Both the position numbers and the translations under genes were made by a program. 64,000 bases of DNA from positions 124,001 through 188,000 of the forward strand of contig JAODME010000005.1 in assembly GCA_025465095.1 (NCBI GenBank), in the 5' to 3' direction. Shown here piece by piece: positions 61,396-64,000 of the stretch. Position 1 is the first letter of the stretch. Every line of letters begins with the position of its first letter. The notes below the pieces were generated by a model that was given only the letters and a program-made list of their open reading frames with translations, made no database searches and was not told the DNA's origin. Origin of the DNA: Microbacteriaceae bacterium (lineage in GTDB: Bacteria; Actinomycetota; Actinomycetes; Actinomycetales; Microbacteriaceae).

Positions 61396-61980
61396 ATGCC
61401 GAGGAGAATCGATAGGCTCGCGAAAGAGCGCGCTGTTGGCGAAGCCGCCTGGCGGGTCGTGGTCCGGGACGGTGTCACGAAGCTATCCGTCCGCAACGTA
61501 GCGGCGGAGGCTGAAATTGCAGCGGGCTCTTTGCGCTATCTCTTTCCGACTCAAGAAGCCCTGCGCACCTATGTCCTAGACCTGGTGCGGCGAAGGGTCG
61601 CCGACCGCATACGCGGCCTTACGCCTCAGCGGACGATGCGGCAGACGGTGGAGGGCTATTTTGCCCAACTCTTACCGCTCGACGCTGAGCGGCGCGTGGA
61701 GATGGAGGTATTCCTATCGGTAGGAGTCCTCGCCTTCACCGACCCAACCCTCCGGCCAGCCTACGAGCGCGCTCACAAGGATCTGCGCGAAGGATGCCAG
61801 CGGATACTCGAGATGTTAGCAACCGACCCCGAATACTCAGCTCTGGACGCGGGCGGCGAGACAGCAAGAACTCATGCCCTGATTGATGGACTCGCTTTTC
61901 ACCTTGTCCGCCAGCAAGCGAACGAAGCCACAACGTGGGCTTGCGAAGAACTTGCTCGGCACCTTGACTCATTGCGTTGA
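61396..61980 (+). CDS. TetR/AcrR-family transcriptional regulator
   Basis: This is 194 residues. The N-terminal helix-turn-helix is recognisable: EAAWRVVVRDGVTKLSVRNVAAEAEIAAGSLRYLFPTQEALRTYVLDLV, in which GSLRYLF replaces the common GTLYHYF-type recognition helix ending. The C-terminal helical domain (about residues 65-194) should bind a small ligand and dimerise. It probably represses itself and the divergent membrane protein via the long inverted repeat between them. Base composition looks lower in GC than the flanking core genes, fitting the accessory nature of this segment. Confidence 0.9.
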   Translation: MPRRIDRLAKERAVGEAAWRVVVRDGVTKLSVRNVAAEAEIAAGSLRYLFPTQEALRTYVLDLVRRRVADRIRGLTPQRTMRQTVEGYFAQLLPLDAERRVEMEVFLSVGVLAFTDPTLRPAYERAHKDLREGCQRILEMLATDPEYSALDAGGETARTHALIDGLAFHLVRQQANEATTWACEELARHLDSLR

Positions 61981-62138
61981 GCGTAAGTGCGCACAGTTGC
62001 GGCAGCGCGTCCGGATTCTTCTTTCGGACACAGCGTTCGCGACCCCGGGCGATAACCGCCGTCGCCGGTGCTGAAACCGTGGTGTTATCCACCGAAACAC
62101 GATTGAGTTATGGTGCGACGCGCTCAGAAAGGGATGTC

Positions 62139-62924
62139 ATGTCCGGATCGGTTGTCTCGCGGGATGGCACCCGCATCGCCTTCGACCGTCAGGGAGACGG
62201 TCCACCGGTCATCCTGGTCGGCGGGGCGATGCAGTTCAGGGCATTCGACCCTGAGACGAGCGAGATGGCTCGGCAGTTGGCCGGGAAGGGGTTCACGGTC
62301 GTGAACTACGACCGGCGTGGTCGAGGAGGAAGCGTGGATGCGGCGTCCTTCACTCTCCGGGACGAGATCGACGACATCGCAGCGCTGCTCGAGGCAGCAG
62401 GAGGCGAGGCGGCGCTGTTCGGCAACTCTTCCGGGGGCGCCATCAGCCTGGCCGCCGCAGCTGCCGGGCTGCCCGTTACCAAACTCGCCCTGTGGGAGCC
62501 TCCCTTGGGGGTCGAGGGCGGAAGCGAAGGCACCGAGTTCCTCGACGGTCTTCGCGCCCGGATCGAAGCCGGTGACCAAGACGGCACGATCGAGTACTTC
62601 ATGAAGGACATGCCGCCTGAGTGGCTCGAGGGAGCGAGAGACGGTCCAGGCTGGTCGACGATGGTGGGGATGGGCCGCAGCCTCGCGCCGGATGCCGAGG
62701 CGCTCGCGTGGGCCCAGTCCGCTCCTCGCACCGGGCTGTGGGCCGCCGTGTCACAGCCCGTAATCGTTCTCGTCGGCGAAGATACGCTACCGATGATGGT
62801 CCCGGCCGCCGACGCCATCGTCGCCGCCATCCCCACCGCTCGTAAGGCGACCATCCGTGCCGCGGACCACCGCTGGGAGCCGAAGGTGATGGCCGCGGCG
62901 CTCGCCGACTTCCTCGCCGAATAG
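62139..62924 (+). CDS. Alpha/beta-fold hydrolase
   Basis: ATG 62139 (MSGSVVSRDGTRIAFDRQGDGPPVILVGG), preceded by AGAAAGGGA, is the best start within a longer track frame; 261 residues. The nucleophile elbow is LFGNSSGGAISLAAA (Ser in GNSSG), the oxyanion region GGAMQFRAFD, YDRRGRGGS follows strand 4, and the catalytic His is in RAADHRWEP near the end. The fold is that of small esterases/haloperoxidase-like hydrolases. It lies between tetR and rsmI, about 160 bp after tetR; an independent promoter is likely. Substrate unknown. Confidence 0.9.
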   Translation: MSGSVVSRDGTRIAFDRQGDGPPVILVGGAMQFRAFDPETSEMARQLAGKGFTVVNYDRRGRGGSVDAASFTLRDEIDDIAALLEAAGGEAALFGNSSGGAISLAAAAAGLPVTKLALWEPPLGVEGGSEGTEFLDGLRARIEAGDQDGTIEYFMKDMPPEWLEGARDGPGWSTMVGMGRSLAPDAEALAWAQSAPRTGLWAAVSQPVIVLVGEDTLPMMVPAADAIVAAIPTARKATIRAADHRWEPKVMAAALADFLAE

Positions 62925-62981
62925 GATGCGGCCGGCGTCGACGGAAAGTCGACCTGCGCCGCCGGGTGGGACAATGGGCGG

Positions 62982-63797
62982 GTGATCATCCTCGCGGCGA
63001 CGCCCATCGGCAACCTAGGTGACGCGTCCCGTCGGCTCGTCGAGGCGCTCGGCAACGCGACGGTGATCGCGTCGGAGGACACCCGTGTGACGATCCACCT
63101 CATGCGCGCGCTCGGCGTCGAGAACCGCCCGCGGCTGATCGCGCTGCACGAGCACAACGAGGCCGCGAAGGCTGCCGAGATCGTCGAGCTCGCGAGGGAC
63201 ACCGATGTTCTCGTGCTTACCGATGCAGGCATGCCCGCGATCAGCGACCCCGGGTTTCCCCTCGTCGCCGCCGCCGCGGCCGCCGGGGTGACCGTGACCG
63301 CTCTGCCGGGACCGTCCGCCGTGCTCACCGCGCTCGCGCTCTCGGGGCTGCCGACGGATCGCTTCAGCTTCGAGGGCTTCGTTCCCCGCAAGGGCCGGCT
63401 CGCGGCTTTCCGTGCGCTCGCCAGGGAGCAACGCACCATGGTGTTCTTCGAGTCGCCGCACCGCGTCGCCGAGTCGCTCGCCGATATCGCCACGGCCCTC
63501 GGTGCGGACCGCCGTGTCGCCGTCTGCCGCGAGTTGACCAAGCTCTTCGAGGAGGTGCGCCGGGGCACGGCCGCCGAGTTGGCGGAATGGGCGGCCTCCG
63601 GTGTGAAGGGTGAGATCTGCATCGTCGTCGAGGGTGCCGCGCCGCTCGAGCTCGACCTGGCTGCGGGCGTCGTGCAGGTGCTCGAGCTCGTGGCATCCGG
63701 TGTCCGGCTCAGGGACGCCTCGACCGAGGTCGCCGACGCGAGCGGGCTAGGCCGCCGCGACCTCTACGAAGGGGCGCTGGCGGCGAAGAAGGTGTGA
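62982..63797 (+). CDS. rsmI: 16S rRNA (cytidine(1402)-2'-O)-methyltransferase
   Basis: This is 271 residues from GTG 62982. Family motifs: IILAATPIGNLGDASRRLVEAL, VIASEDTRVTIHL, LHEHNE, VLVLTDAGMPAISDPGFPLV and LPGPSAVLTALALSGLPTDRFSFEGFVPRK, then FFESPHRVAESLADI and CRELTKLFEEVRRG. It uses SAM to 2'-O-methylate C1402 of 16S rRNA in the decoding centre. In mycobacteria it is divergently adjacent to the PMT gene (Rv1003/Rv1002c); here about 2.8 kb of accessory DNA separates the two. Confidence 0.97.
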   Translation: MIILAATPIGNLGDASRRLVEALGNATVIASEDTRVTIHLMRALGVENRPRLIALHEHNEAAKAAEIVELARDTDVLVLTDAGMPAISDPGFPLVAAAAAAGVTVTALPGPSAVLTALALSGLPTDRFSFEGFVPRKGRLAAFRALAREQRTMVFFESPHRVAESLADIATALGADRRVAVCRELTKLFEEVRRGTAAELAEWAASGVKGEICIVVEGAAPLELDLAAGVVQVLELVASGVRLRDASTEVADASGLGRRDLYEGALAAKKV

Positions 63798-63885
63798 CCT
63801 GGGCTGTGCGAGAGCACCGGGCGCCGAGGGAATCGGTGTCCGACTGTCGATCAGATGCTTGGCGACGCGTCTACGACACGGTCGA

Positions 63886-64000
63886 TCAGTCGATCGTGAT
63901 CGGTGTTCCGAGCGGAAGCATCGCGGCAAGCGCGGCGATGTGTTCGTTCGACAGCCGGATGCACCCGTGGCTCGCGGCTGTTCCGATGCTCGCCGCGTCG
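63886..64000 (-). CDS. L,D-transpeptidase (YkuD) family, C-terminal end only
   Basis: The last 37 codons of a minus-strand gene whose start lies beyond the window. AASHGCIRLSNEHIAALAAMLPLGTPITI contains the SHGCIRL signature with the catalytic Cys of the YkuD domain, and the protein ends ITID. Such enzymes form 3-3 cross-links in peptidoglycan or attach proteins to it outside the membrane. It converges on rsmI with 88 bp between stops. Confidence 0.9.
   Translation of the reverse strand, partial: DAASIGTAASHGCIRLSNEHIAALAAMLPLGTPITID

Overview
This is a high-GC, gene-dense stretch of an actinobacterial chromosome, most likely from the family Microbacteriaceae. The evidence for that placement is: a galU / rimJ / sepX(glpR)-like block next to mscL, an fmdB-type gene and 5-formyl-THF cyclo-ligase; a divergent PMT mannosyltransferase and rsmI pair, as in mycobacteria; a hrpA-type RNA helicase; a thioredoxin/mycothiol-type ArsC; and a large helicase-like protein with a C-terminal endonuclease-like tail. 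No prophage, CRISPR array or rRNA operon is visible. One tRNA, tRNA-Ala(CGC), is present.

Layout. (1) 1-10.1 kb is a catabolic or salvage locus. A truncated amidohydrolase on the minus strand faces a tightly packed plus-strand operon. The operon encodes a nitrate/taurine/thiamine-precursor type ABC importer (ATPase, two permeases, lipoprotein), an ornithine-cyclodeaminase/mu-crystallin family enzyme, a cupin, an orotate-phosphoribosyltransferase-like protein with an abnormal catalytic loop, an M20 N-carbamoyl-amino-acid hydrolase, a dihydroorotase and a second, more degenerate phosphoribosyltransferase-like protein. I read it as an import and ring-cleavage system for a dihydroorotate- or ureido-like compound; it is the best candidate here for an undescribed system. 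(2) 10.1-13 kb is a copper efflux operon (CsoR-like operator, CopZ, CopA). (3) 13-20 kb holds a PhyH dioxygenase, ArsC, a coiled-coil membrane protein that looks like a TPM protein without its TPM domain, and a 1260-residue SF1-helicase-like protein whose Walker A and B motifs are both abnormal.

(4) 20-24.4 kb is the conserved mscL-fmdB-cyclo-ligase / galU-rimJ-sepX block, without the moeA/glp gene usually found in it, followed by tRNA-Ala and a strong terminator. (5) 24.4-34.4 kb holds envelope, stress and redox genes: YihY, a DUF3618 / holin-like / LEA-like trio, an alditol-oxidase-like flavoenzyme, two aldo/keto reductases, a processive GT2, DUF1206 and an MFS transporter. (6) 34.4-38.3 kb is the ribonucleotide reductase operon. 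Its beta subunit carries the class Ic substitutions (Phe in place of the radical Tyr, Glu in place of the first Asp ligand). The redox CxxC tail of alpha lies in a different frame just after the alpha stop codon. DnaA boxes lie upstream. (7) 38.3-45.3 kb holds a bifunctional nuclease, a thiolase/SDR pair and a LacI-controlled sugar ABC importer with a clear palindromic operator.

(8) 45.3-58.4 kb holds hrpA, a propionate methylcitrate operon (prpD-prpB-prpC plus an aldo/keto reductase), an MBL hydrolase, a YyaL/DUF255 protein, and MetY with a coupled CoA-binding protein. (9) 58.5-64 kb is a PMT...rsmI neighbourhood split by about 2.8 kb of accessory DNA. That DNA contains a transposon-ATPase fragment, a TetR regulator divergent from a membrane protein across a long inverted repeat, and an alpha/beta hydrolase. 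The window ends in a partial L,D-transpeptidase.
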